In this document: positions 7,559 to 15,544 of the stretch, in pieces
Position numbering within the stretch: position 1 is the first letter of the stretch
Layout: each line of letters begins with the position of its first letter
Assembly: GCF_014201515.1 (NCBI RefSeq)
Contig: NZ_JACHEQ010000010.1
Span: 1-64,000 of the forward strand
Source of the DNA: Anoxybacillus mongoliensis
GTDB lineage: Bacteria > Bacillota > Bacilli > Bacillales > Anoxybacillaceae
Length of the DNA: 64,000 nt
Reading direction: 5' to 3'
Position numbers and translations under genes: made by a program
Notes under the pieces: generated by a model
Database searches by the model: none
What the model saw: only the letters and a program-made list of their open reading frames with translations
Told to the model about the DNA's origin: nothing

Positions 7559-9004
7559 CTATTGTGCTGTATAATATTTCACAATACCTTGATAAATCGC
7601 TTCTGCATATATATTTTGATATTCTGCCGACGTCAACTTAGCACGATCCTCAGCATTCGAAATAAATCCAAGTTCAACGAGCACACTTGTCACGCTATTG
7701 TTACGTAAAACATACAAACCGCTATTTTTTACACCACGATCGACCATATTTGCCATACGGACAATTTCTTCTTGAATGTATTGCGCTAATTTTTTGCTTT
7801 CTTCAGCGTTCGGATTCTTTGATGAATCGTAATACACTTCCGCTCCTTTCGCACTCGTGTTCGTTGCTGAATTTGTATGAATGCTGACAAACATTTCGGC
7901 ATAGTTATTTTTTGCAATATCAACCCGATCTTGTAGCGTCGGATACACATCGGTCTCTCGCGTCATAATAACGATTGCGCCTGCTCTTTCAAGTTTATCT
8001 TTTAACAATTTCGCTACTTCAAGCACAATTGTTTTTTCGTTCGCTCCTCCACTCATCGCACCAGGGTCTTTTCCACCATGCCCTGCGTCAACGACGATAA
8101 TGCGCCCTTTCACAGGGGAACCTGCTATATTCCGCAGTTTTAAATACGTTTTATGCACGTAAGCAAACTGACCGTTATACGCAATTTTTGCCCAATATCC
8201 GTTTATATCGTACACATCGACAACTTGTCCTTTTTGCAATGTTCCAACAAGCGTTCCAGTTGCTGATGGCGTTTGGCGAACATTTAGCGTAGCCGTCGTC
8301 ACCGTTCCTTGAATATTTGTTTTTCCTTGTTGGATTAAATCTGGTAACGGCAAACGAAATTGATCGTTAATGGTCCGAGCTACTAATGTTGCAAATTCAG
8401 CACGTGAAATCGCATCTTTTGGGAAAAATTGTCCTTCCCGTCCGTTCGCTATACCGTGATAATATAAGCGATTAATATGCGCTAACGCCCAATGCCCTGC
8501 CGTATCTTTAAATACTGCTGCAGACTCTACCGCTGCCCCTTTACTCGGGAGGGAAAAAGCGTTCACAAGAACGATACTCATTTCAGCACGTGAAAGGCTC
8601 TCATTTGGACGAAAGTTTGTCGTACCGTCCCCTCCCATAATACCGAGCTGCACCGCCCGTGCGATCCAACCGCGTGCCCAATGATTTGCTGGAACGTCCT
8701 GAAACGATAACGCTCCGTCTTTCCACTCCGTTTGCCCAAGAGCGCTGACGATCATTTTTGCCGCCTCTGCTCTTGTCACCATTTGTGCAGGACGAAATTG
8801 TAGCGTTTGTCCAATTTGATAGCCGTTAATAATTTGTGCATTTGCTAAAAAATCAATTTCATTTTTCGCCCAATGACCATCTTCCACATCAACGAATCGC
8901 CCTTCTTGTTTTACTTCTGTATTTGCCCAACTATGTGAGGCAACAGAAAAAAAAGCAAGAAAAACGATGAACCAACCATATACGTGACGTTTCCCCAGCA
9001 TCAT
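7559..9004 (-). CDS. SLH-anchored N-acetylmuramoyl-L-alanine amidase (Amidase_3)
   Basis: A 481-aa secreted wall hydrolase that cuts the MurNAc-L-Ala bond. Order: signal peptide (1-27), three SLH repeats (about 35-210), one SH3_3 domain (about 228-288) and Amidase_3 (about 298-480). Zinc ligands and catalytic residues are visible: H in DAGHGG, E in GANEKT, H in SIHTNS and E in VELGFIS. This is LytC/CwlC-type chemistry, with SLH repeats and an SH3 domain in place of the usual cell-wall-binding repeats. It heads an operon with the SLH lipoprotein. Three TTCGACA heptamers lie upstream (9014, 9088, 9110). Confidence 0.93.
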   Translation of the reverse strand: MMLGKRHVYGWFIVFLAFFSVASHSWANTEVKQEGRFVDVEDGHWAKNEIDFLANAQIINGYQIGQTLQFRPAQMVTRAEAAKMIVSALGQTEWKDGALSFQDVPANHWARGWIARAVQLGIMGGDGTTNFRPNESLSRAEMSIVLVNAFSLPSKGAAVESAAVFKDTAGHWALAHINRLYYHGIANGREGQFFPKDAISRAEFATLVARTINDQFRLPLPDLIQQGKTNIQGTVTTATLNVRQTPSATGTLVGTLQKGQVVDVYDINGYWAKIAYNGQFAYVHKTYLKLRNIAGSPVKGRIIVVDAGHGGKDPGAMSGGANEKTIVLEVAKLLKDKLERAGAIVIMTRETDVYPTLQDRVDIAKNNYAEMFVSIHTNSATNTSAKGAEVYYDSSKNPNAEESKKLAQYIQEEIVRMANMVDRGVKNSGLYVLRNNSVTSVLVELGFISNAEDRAKLTSAEYQNIYAEAIYQGIVKYYTAQ

Positions 9005-9186
9005 CTTCTCCCTTTCGACATTTTTCTACCATTAAGCATAACAAACAATCCTAACCTTTTCCATACCCGTCAAAGCATATTTTTCTATTCGACAAATCGC
9101 CCGATCTTTTTCGACAAATAACGACACAAAACGACAAATTTATACAACAAAGTTATTATTTTTGTAGTGATTTTTTTAAATAAAAA

Positions 9187-9264
9187 GGCTATACTTACTT
9201 ATGCGATAAGGTTTTGGTTGCTAAGTCAGCCTCCCCGCCATCTGGAAACGGCGGGGCTTTTTTT
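9187..9264 (+). ncRNA. Candidate structured small RNA with intrinsic terminator
   Basis: A compact nested fold is visible on the plus strand. GGCT 9187-9190 pairs with AGCC 9228-9231, ACTTA 9193-9197 with TAAGT 9222-9226, and CTTAT 9198-9202 with ATAAG 9206-9210. One base later comes a strong terminator (CCCCGCC 9233-9239, GGCGGGG 9250-9256, then seven T). No plus-strand gene follows; the next gene ends here from the other side. It is therefore a free small RNA of about 75-90 bases or an antisense terminator. I could not match it to a known riboswitch class. No convincing promoter was found. Confidence 0.45.
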
Positions 9265-9265
9265 A

Positions 9266-11488
9266 TCACCATTTTGTCGAATTTTGTCGAATAAATGTCG
9301 ACACACGTACAACCATGGCACACATTTGTGCTCTGGTCACAGGATCATTTGGATGAAAATATGGGGCTTTTGCAATCATCCCTCGTTCCGCTAGCAACTG
9401 CACTGCTTTCCACACATCTTGTTGTTTCACATCTTGAAACGGATAAAGGGAGCGAACGGCTTCATTTTCAAGTTGAAGGGCACGCATCAACAGCAAAGCA
9501 AATTGTCCACGTGTCAATTGTTCATTTAAAAGTGCGTGTCTCCCATTCCCTTTCATCACGCCTTTTTCCGCAACCATCGCTACGATCAGTGCATCAGCTG
9601 ACGTTAATGGCACATCGACAAAAGGAGATTGTAAAATAGATGGCGCCTCCCAACCAAATAGACGAGAAAGTATAACAATGCTTTGCCGACGTGTGACAGG
9701 ATCGTTCGGATGAAATAAGCCGTCTGGAAGTCCGCGTACAAGCTGTAGTTGTTGGGCTTGCATGATCGCATCATGTGCCCAATACGTTTTTTTCACATCA
9801 GAAAACGTCGTCAGACGAATCGGAACAGACCGAACGTCCGAAGCGATGACCCGCTTTTCCTCATCTGTAATGACGACCGCCACATCTCCTTGTTGCTTGA
9901 TGATGTCAAACAAACGAAACGACATCATTTCTCCATCTATATCGAACGAATGAACGAGTTTTCCGTTCACAAAAAGATGACCTTGTTTTCCGATAAATCG
10001 AGAAGACAAGCCTAAAATATACGTACGATTTTTTTCAATTGGCTGCCCCGGTTGCAAATTGAACCAATCAATACCTAGTGGAGCAGATAACGTCATTGCC
10101 CGTTGCCATTGGATCATTCCATATCCGGTATATATATCATATCCACGCCAATACACATCTTTTGCGCTTTTCCATAAGCGCTCTCGAAGCTGAATCGCAT
10201 CTTCTTCTGGATACATCGCCTGCAACGTCGCAAGTAGTGCGGAAACGTGTGGTGCTGCCATCGACGTTCCGCGCATCGCCCGATAACCAGATAAATATGT
10301 GCTCATTAAAAAATCTCCCGGGGCGCTCACGTCCACGTCCCAACCGTAATTTGCAATAGGAAGCGGCAGTTGTTTTCGATCGATCGCTGAAACGGTAATG
10401 ACCCCTGGATAACTGGCGGGATAAATGTTTGTTGTCGGCATATGGCTATTTCCTGCGGCTGCAACAACATGTACGCCACGTTTTACTGCTTCTTCGATGA
10501 CCGACTTTAACACTTCCGTCTCTCCTTGACCGGCTAAACTTAAATTAATAACAGAGGCACCGTGATCAAGGGCATATTTTACTCCTTTTGCAATTTCAAA
10601 ATCACCCCCGACTCCATAACGATCTAGCACTTTAATTGGTAAAATATCAATTGGCGCATCGCCAATAAGCCCGACAATTCCTTTTCCGTTATTGACGCGG
10701 GCGGCTAAAATGCCGGTCACATGCGTCCCATGCCCAAACGTATCATCGGCATATCGCATCTTTTCTGCATAATCGACGCTTACACTATATAACACATGGT
10801 CGCTCAAATCTTCATGTAGCACAATCCCAGAATCAACAACCGCAACAAGAACATGATTAACCCCTTTCATTTCAATAATGCGTGGTGCTTTTGTCCAATT
10901 GGGTGCAGTGACATATAGATGAATCGTTGAAGAAGAACGGGGGATGAGTACATCTAAACGAGAAAGCTCTCCTTCATTTTTCCCTAACATGTCACCTTTT
11001 TCATCTTGTACCTCTATACGCCATGGCCCTTCGATATGATCGACCGTGACAGAAAGACGGGATAATTTTTCTTCGCCAAGCGCGATGACGATATGTTCAC
11101 CGTAAAACGGCTCACCACGATACACTTCTTCTTGTCCATCGACTATCATCTGCTTACCAATTAGTCGATTCACCGATGTTAGCGAAGGCATAGACCAATG
11201 AATAAGCGGCAAAGACCATTGCTCCGAAAATAACGGATCATCAATAGACGCTCGCTTCATATCATTTTTTTCCATTTTCAAAACAAATGGCAAACGTGAT
11301 ACCGCTTTTTGTTCCTCTTCTGTTAATGCAACTTTCGCAAACGTCCCCATCGTATCCACAACGTACGGTTGAAGAGATACAATGTCTGATATACGTTGAA
11401 CTTGAACGATCCACTCTTCTTTTTCACTCGCCCAAACGACTTGCGGAATAAAAAGAAAAATAAATGATAGCCATAACCATCTACTCAT
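9266..11488 (-). CDS. Subtilisin-family serine protease with C-terminal SLH domains
   Basis: A 740-aa exported protease. The start is the ATG at 11488, because AGGAGG lies 7 bases upstream and a signal peptide (ending VVWA) begins there; the open frame runs 30 codons further. After a short propeptide, an S8 domain carries the triad: D in VAVVDSGIVLHED, H in FGHGTHVTGILA and S in GTSMAAPHVSALLA. Unusually, about 100 residues separate the propeptide from the Asp motif; they look like a beta-rich insert. Three SLH repeats close the protein (last 170 residues), with DVKKTYWAHDAI and NDPVTRAQMCAMVVR motifs. It is probably a wall-bound protease facing the S-layer. Confidence 0.9.
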   Translation of the reverse strand: MSRWLWLSFIFLFIPQVVWASEKEEWIVQVQRISDIVSLQPYVVDTMGTFAKVALTEEEQKAVSRLPFVLKMEKNDMKRASIDDPLFSEQWSLPLIHWSMPSLTSVNRLIGKQMIVDGQEEVYRGEPFYGEHIVIALGEEKLSRLSVTVDHIEGPWRIEVQDEKGDMLGKNEGELSRLDVLIPRSSSTIHLYVTAPNWTKAPRIIEMKGVNHVLVAVVDSGIVLHEDLSDHVLYSVSVDYAEKMRYADDTFGHGTHVTGILAARVNNGKGIVGLIGDAPIDILPIKVLDRYGVGGDFEIAKGVKYALDHGASVINLSLAGQGETEVLKSVIEEAVKRGVHVVAAAGNSHMPTTNIYPASYPGVITVSAIDRKQLPLPIANYGWDVDVSAPGDFLMSTYLSGYRAMRGTSMAAPHVSALLATLQAMYPEEDAIQLRERLWKSAKDVYWRGYDIYTGYGMIQWQRAMTLSAPLGIDWFNLQPGQPIEKNRTYILGLSSRFIGKQGHLFVNGKLVHSFDIDGEMMSFRLFDIIKQQGDVAVVITDEEKRVIASDVRSVPIRLTTFSDVKKTYWAHDAIMQAQQLQLVRGLPDGLFHPNDPVTRRQSIVILSRLFGWEAPSILQSPFVDVPLTSADALIVAMVAEKGVMKGNGRHALLNEQLTRGQFALLLMRALQLENEAVRSLYPFQDVKQQDVWKAVQLLAERGMIAKAPYFHPNDPVTRAQMCAMVVRVSTFIRQNSTKW

Positions 11489-11615
11489 ATGAAATTCCCT
11501 CCTACGTACTTCCATTGTATCGCGTCCATTTCGACAAGAATAGACAAAAATCGCAACTACATAAAATAGGAATTTCATTGAAAAATAATAGTTTTAAACA
11601 ATTGACGGCTATGAT

Positions 11616-11741
11616 ATGTTTAAAACAAGCAAAATCGAATTTGATAGTGGGGAATTGTTAAGTACAGTCGTTATCAACTATTTACAATCACAAAAGCCGA
11701 TTCCAACGGTAGAAGGAAGAATTGCAGTAGCGAATCAATAA
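11616..11741 (+). CDS. Possible 41-aa small protein
   Basis: An ATG at 11616 opens a 41-codon frame, beginning MFKTSKIEFDSGELL and ending RIAVANQ. The composition looks protein-like rather than random, and a clear intrinsic terminator starts 7 bases after the stop. Against it: there is no recognisable ribosome site before the ATG. It could instead be the 3' remnant of a longer gene whose front was lost. No family recognised. Confidence 0.35.
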   Translation: MFKTSKIEFDSGELLSTVVINYLQSQKPIPTVEGRIAVANQ

Positions 11742-11747
11742 CGACAA

Positions 11748-11773
11748 AGACGTCCGGACGGGCGTCTTTTTTT
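11748..11773 (+). terminator. Intrinsic terminator after the 41-aa frame
   Basis: AGACGTCCG (11748-11756) pairs with CGGGCGTCT (11759-11767), one G-U pair, followed by a run of seven T. It lies upstream of the stalk-domain gene on the same strand, so it ends something transcribed from the left, most likely the small frame at 11616. Confidence 0.75.
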
Positions 11774-11842
11774 ACGTTAAATCCCAAAATACGTGACAAA
11801 AGGAAATGATATGGTATAATGTGTTGGGAAGGAGTGGTAGTT

Positions 11843-13672
11843 TTGTTTAAAAAAATTATTGGATATGTACTCGTTGCACTCATTAGTTTTTCAACAATGT
11901 CAACATCCGCCGAAGCAACAAGCATTCGACCTGTGCATATCCCCATCATCTCAAACGGAAAAACACTACAAACAGATGCGTCGCCTATTATGGTGAACAA
12001 TCGTATTCTCGTTCCATTTCGAGCGATCGCTCAAACGATGGGGGCAAATGTTTTTTGGAATGCAAATACAAAACAAGTGACCGTTCAAAAAAACAAAAAG
12101 GTCATTTTTCTTACCGTTCAATCGTCCACAGCGACAATAAACGAGCAAACCGTTACACTTGACGCCCCACCGATCATTTACAAAGGGCGCACGTTTGTAC
12201 CGGTTCGTTTTATCGCTGAAGCGCTCGATGCAAATGTGCAATGGACGGGAAAAGATGTGCGCATCTCGTGGGCAACTTTACAAACAAGTAAGGGAGCAGT
12301 ATATGTCAACCAGACAAAAATCGCAAACAATACGATGACGGATGGAGTATATACATATATTCCTTTAAAAAACTTGTTAACAGCTATTGATGTAAATGCT
12401 GATTGGATCGAAACGGATGAATCATTAACTGTGCGATTATCTCGTGGACAGCTGACCATTTTCGCAGGAAAAAACCAATTTATTGTTGATGACCAAGAAG
12501 TTGTGGCACCACTGGCACCGATTCGACTGAACGACGAATGGTACGTATCTGCTTCGTGGATCATGACCGTGTTTGGCGCACAAATGACTCGTAACGGAAA
12601 TAACGATTTATTTTTCTCTATTCCACGAACGACGTTTCGCAGTCCGTTACTGCCAATCACCGAAACTTCAATTACTGTCCCACAGCACGTCACAACACCA
12701 AAAATGGCTGATGACCGTCGTCTATTAATAAGTGACAATCCAGAAGTGTTGACATCCGCTTCTGTACCAAATGGACAAGCAACGTTAGCGCTTGATCACG
12801 TGCAAGGTTTACTTCAAACGATGGAGCATCGCGTATTTGGTTGGCACGTGAATAACTTAGGCACTCATGCGACTGTTGCAATAATGATTGACAACCATTC
12901 ATCTAGCGATATTGTCTTAACGAATATAAGAGGAACATATCGGACAAGTCCAAACAGTTGGGGTCATTACGATGTCGGGTTGCCACTTGCCGAAGCGGTA
13001 TTGCGCCAATCGTTCGCAACCGTTCCAACAATAAAAGTGAAAGCAGGAACGAGCGCAGTCATTCAAGCATTTGACGTCTCAAACAATCAACTGCTCGGCT
13101 TTTTATATGACTTTACTGTGCAACAAGAAAGCGGCATGGCAGACTATCGCATTCGCACAGTCGTCACCAATTCATCTGCTAATTTCTCAACGATCTCTCC
13201 AACGCTCGCGCCACTTGATTCTTATGCGACTCATCCACGCGGCGTATGGAAGGGAACGACACTAGAAGCGACATTGCCGACATATACAATCGATAGCGAA
13301 CGTGTCGCCTACAGTATATCAAACGGGAAAACAGATCATCTTCTTTCCGTTTCCAATGCATTAAGCAATCTGAACGAAACGGTGCACAATCCAGGGCATT
13401 ACGGCTTAACGTATCGTCTGTCGCTCCCCATTCAAAACGAAACAGGAGAAGTAAGGACTATTCGCCTTCGTTTTAGCGGACGTGGGGGCGCTTATTGTGG
13501 GGGCATCAAAATAAACGGTGTCGTTTATCTCATCCCACCGCTTCAACCGATTACCCAATCCGCCTATATTGATTACACCGTTTTCTCCAATCAAGACGTT
13601 CTTTCGCTTGAATTGATGCATGCAGGCGGAGCCGCACTGCCGCTTGGGATTGAAGTTTCGACGGTGAGGTAA
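11843..13672 (+). CDS. Exported stalk-domain (copper amine oxidase N-terminal-like) protein
   Basis: A secreted protein of about 609 aa. A TTG at 11843 is chosen because GGAAGGAGTGG ends about 4 bases upstream; the first ATG (11819) has no such site. A signal peptide ends near ...TSAEA. Two copies of the amine-oxidase N1 stalk domain follow, with the hallmark motifs VNNRILVPFRAIAQTMGA and YKGRTFVPVRFIAEAL. The remaining 400 residues are beta-rich and unrecognised. Stalk domains are common in exported proteins of S-layer Firmicutes and often occur instead of SLH. No catalytic domain is visible. Confidence 0.8.
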   Translation: MFKKIIGYVLVALISFSTMSTSAEATSIRPVHIPIISNGKTLQTDASPIMVNNRILVPFRAIAQTMGANVFWNANTKQVTVQKNKKVIFLTVQSSTATINEQTVTLDAPPIIYKGRTFVPVRFIAEALDANVQWTGKDVRISWATLQTSKGAVYVNQTKIANNTMTDGVYTYIPLKNLLTAIDVNADWIETDESLTVRLSRGQLTIFAGKNQFIVDDQEVVAPLAPIRLNDEWYVSASWIMTVFGAQMTRNGNNDLFFSIPRTTFRSPLLPITETSITVPQHVTTPKMADDRRLLISDNPEVLTSASVPNGQATLALDHVQGLLQTMEHRVFGWHVNNLGTHATVAIMIDNHSSSDIVLTNIRGTYRTSPNSWGHYDVGLPLAEAVLRQSFATVPTIKVKAGTSAVIQAFDVSNNQLLGFLYDFTVQQESGMADYRIRTVVTNSSANFSTISPTLAPLDSYATHPRGVWKGTTLEATLPTYTIDSERVAYSISNGKTDHLLSVSNALSNLNETVHNPGHYGLTYRLSLPIQNETGEVRTIRLRFSGRGGAYCGGIKINGVVYLIPPLQPITQSAYIDYTVFSNQDVLSLELMHAGGAALPLGIEVSTVR

Positions 13673-13673
13673 A

Positions 13674-13702
13674 AAAAGGATGTCCATGGCGGACATCCTT
13701 TT
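13674..13702. terminator. Bidirectional terminator
   Basis: 12-bp stem (AAAAGGATGTCC 13674-13685 with GGACATCCTTTT 13691-13702). It lies between the convergent stalk-domain and SLH-protein genes. Confidence 0.88.
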
Positions 13703-15473
13703 ATTCATGTAATAATCGAAGCATTTCATATAACATTTTTGCCGCTTGGGCTCGTGTCGCTTTTCCTTTTGGTTCGAAAACTCGTTGACCGTTTTGTACT
13801 TTTCCATCGATGATCTGTAATTGAGCAGCTAATTGTACATCTTCACGAGCATAAGATGCAATCGTTGAAGCATCAGCAAATGACACATTTCTTTCTTTTA
13901 CTTTTCCTAAAACTTGCTCGTTTTTATATTGAATCGCACGGACGATCATCGTTGCCATTTGTTCACGTGTAATTGGAGCATACGGATCAAACTTTCCTCC
14001 ATTTCCACGAATAATACCAGCTGCACTGGCTGCTTCAATTTCAGCAACTGCCCATTTCAATTTTTCGCTCACATCTGTAAATGTTCCTTTATAGGATGTC
14101 TTTGGTAAATGTAATGCTCTTGCCAATAACACAGCAAATTCCGCGCGTGTCACACTTCCGTTTGGAACAAACTCATTTTCTTTCATTCCTTTAAGAACCA
14201 TACGCGATGCTAATGACTCAATATACATTTTCCCCCAATGCATCTTCACATCAGCAAACGTTTTAAATTGCTCAATAACCGCATATGTGGAAAAATGGGA
14301 TACAGAGACGATCCATTCGTCTCCTTTTAATGCTCCACCAACATATTCCCACTGCTTTGTACTTTCATTCCAATAATATGCTCCTGTATAATCAGCATGT
14401 TTGATTTGTTTACCAACATTCATACGAATTTCGACTGGCTTTTCAAATAAACGATCATATTTTTTCCCATCTACTTGAATAGAAAAATCATATGCACGAT
14501 ATGCTTCACTTTTTTGCACAGGTGTGACTGTAACCGTCACATTTGCACGCACATTGAATGACTGTAAAGCTGCTGGCGAAAGGGCTACTGTTGCACCATC
14601 TACTTGAATAGCTAATGGCTTATTCGCTTTTACGAGTTCACCAACTGTTGTTGCAGAAACTGTTGCTTGTTTTTCTACTTGAACCGTCACAGTTGGTACT
14701 GATGATTGCAATTGCTGACGCACCGTCTCATCTACTTCCTCTCCTTTTGACGGAGCAGGTTGTGGAGCCGGTTTAGGCGTTGGTGTTGGACTTGGTGACG
14801 GTGCTGGACTTGGTGACGGCGTCGGACTCGGTGTTGGTGCTGCTGAAACAGAAAAACTTTTTTCTACCACTTTCCCTAAAGCCTCGACTTTAACCATATA
14901 AGAACCCGTCTCAATGACACGAAATGTATGCGTATATTGACCATTATTATTTGAAAAGACAGTTTCTTGCTTTAATGTTGTTCCGTTTTTCGTCCATGTC
15001 ACTTGTACACTTGCACTTAATGCTTTCCCATCTTCTTTTACTACTCCCGAGACAGTGACCGTGTCTCCTTCTACATAAGAAGAAGCGTTTAATTGTGCAG
15101 TCAATTCAATTACTTTTTCTTTTTTCGGTTCTTCAACAACAAATGTTGTCGTTGCTTCTCCGCTACTCGCTTTTAGAGTGACGGTATATGTACCGTACGC
15201 CGCATTGTCTTTTAGTGTAAAAAACGTCTGCACTGTGCCATCATTACTAATCTCATTATCATTCCATTGATATGTGTACTCAATCGATTGATTAGGACCT
15301 CGCACAGTTAACGTTGGCTTCGTTCCTTTTCCTTGTACGTTTCCAAAGATATTCACCTTTTCTCCCCGCACATAAGAAGATTTATCTGTTGACACAGTAA
15401 CCCCGGCTGCCCATGCAGGAAAAGAAGAGAAGATAAGCAACAAACTTAACAGCGTTGCAATGACTTTTTTCAT
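13701..15473 (-). CDS. SLH-domain surface protein with Ig-like modules
   Basis: A 590-aa exported protein starting at the ATG at 15473 (GGGAGGATG ribosome site; the signal MKKVIATLLSLLLIFSSF begins there). Two bacterial Ig/MG2-like modules follow: the first contains YTYQWNDNEIS, the second YVEGDTVTVSGVV. Next come a proline-rich spacer of about 30 residues (PTPSPTPSPSP type), a beta domain of about 150 residues and three SLH repeats. The YTYQWND module, the pre-SLH domain and the SLH block are all paralogous to parts of the 2170-aa protein immediately upstream. This looks like a shortened relative produced by duplication and internal loss. No enzyme domain is seen. Confidence 0.85.
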   Translation of the reverse strand: MKKVIATLLSLLLIFSSFPAWAAGVTVSTDKSSYVRGEKVNIFGNVQGKGTKPTLTVRGPNQSIEYTYQWNDNEISNDGTVQTFFTLKDNAAYGTYTVTLKASSGEATTTFVVEEPKKEKVIELTAQLNASSYVEGDTVTVSGVVKEDGKALSASVQVTWTKNGTTLKQETVFSNNNGQYTHTFRVIETGSYMVKVEALGKVVEKSFSVSAAPTPSPTPSPSPAPSPSPTPTPKPAPQPAPSKGEEVDETVRQQLQSSVPTVTVQVEKQATVSATTVGELVKANKPLAIQVDGATVALSPAALQSFNVRANVTVTVTPVQKSEAYRAYDFSIQVDGKKYDRLFEKPVEIRMNVGKQIKHADYTGAYYWNESTKQWEYVGGALKGDEWIVSVSHFSTYAVIEQFKTFADVKMHWGKMYIESLASRMVLKGMKENEFVPNGSVTRAEFAVLLARALHLPKTSYKGTFTDVSEKLKWAVAEIEAASAAGIIRGNGGKFDPYAPITREQMATMIVRAIQYKNEQVLGKVKERNVSFADASTIASYAREDVQLAAQLQIIDGKVQNGQRVFEPKGKATRAQAAKMLYEMLRLLHE

Positions 15474-15502
15474 CCAACATCCTCCCTCAAGATAACATAG
15501 AA

Positions 15503-15540
15503 GAATGGCTTTCTGTCTACTTGACAGAAGCCATTCTCCA
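15503..15540 (-). terminator. Hairpin between the two Ig/SLH protein genes
   Basis: On the minus strand GAATGGCTTCTGTC pairs with GACAGAAAGCCATTC (one bulged A), with a short loop and TTCT following. It lies between the 2170-aa gene and the 590-aa gene. The weak U-run suggests partial termination, allowing some co-transcription. Confidence 0.6.
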
Positions 15541-15544
15541 TTCA

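Noticed and set aside
9167-9264. Cyclic-di-GMP class I riboswitch
   Set aside because: A GGTTGC segment before the terminator recalled the class, but the conserved GGCAAACC and GGGACGCAAAGCC parts are absent and no gene follows on that strand.
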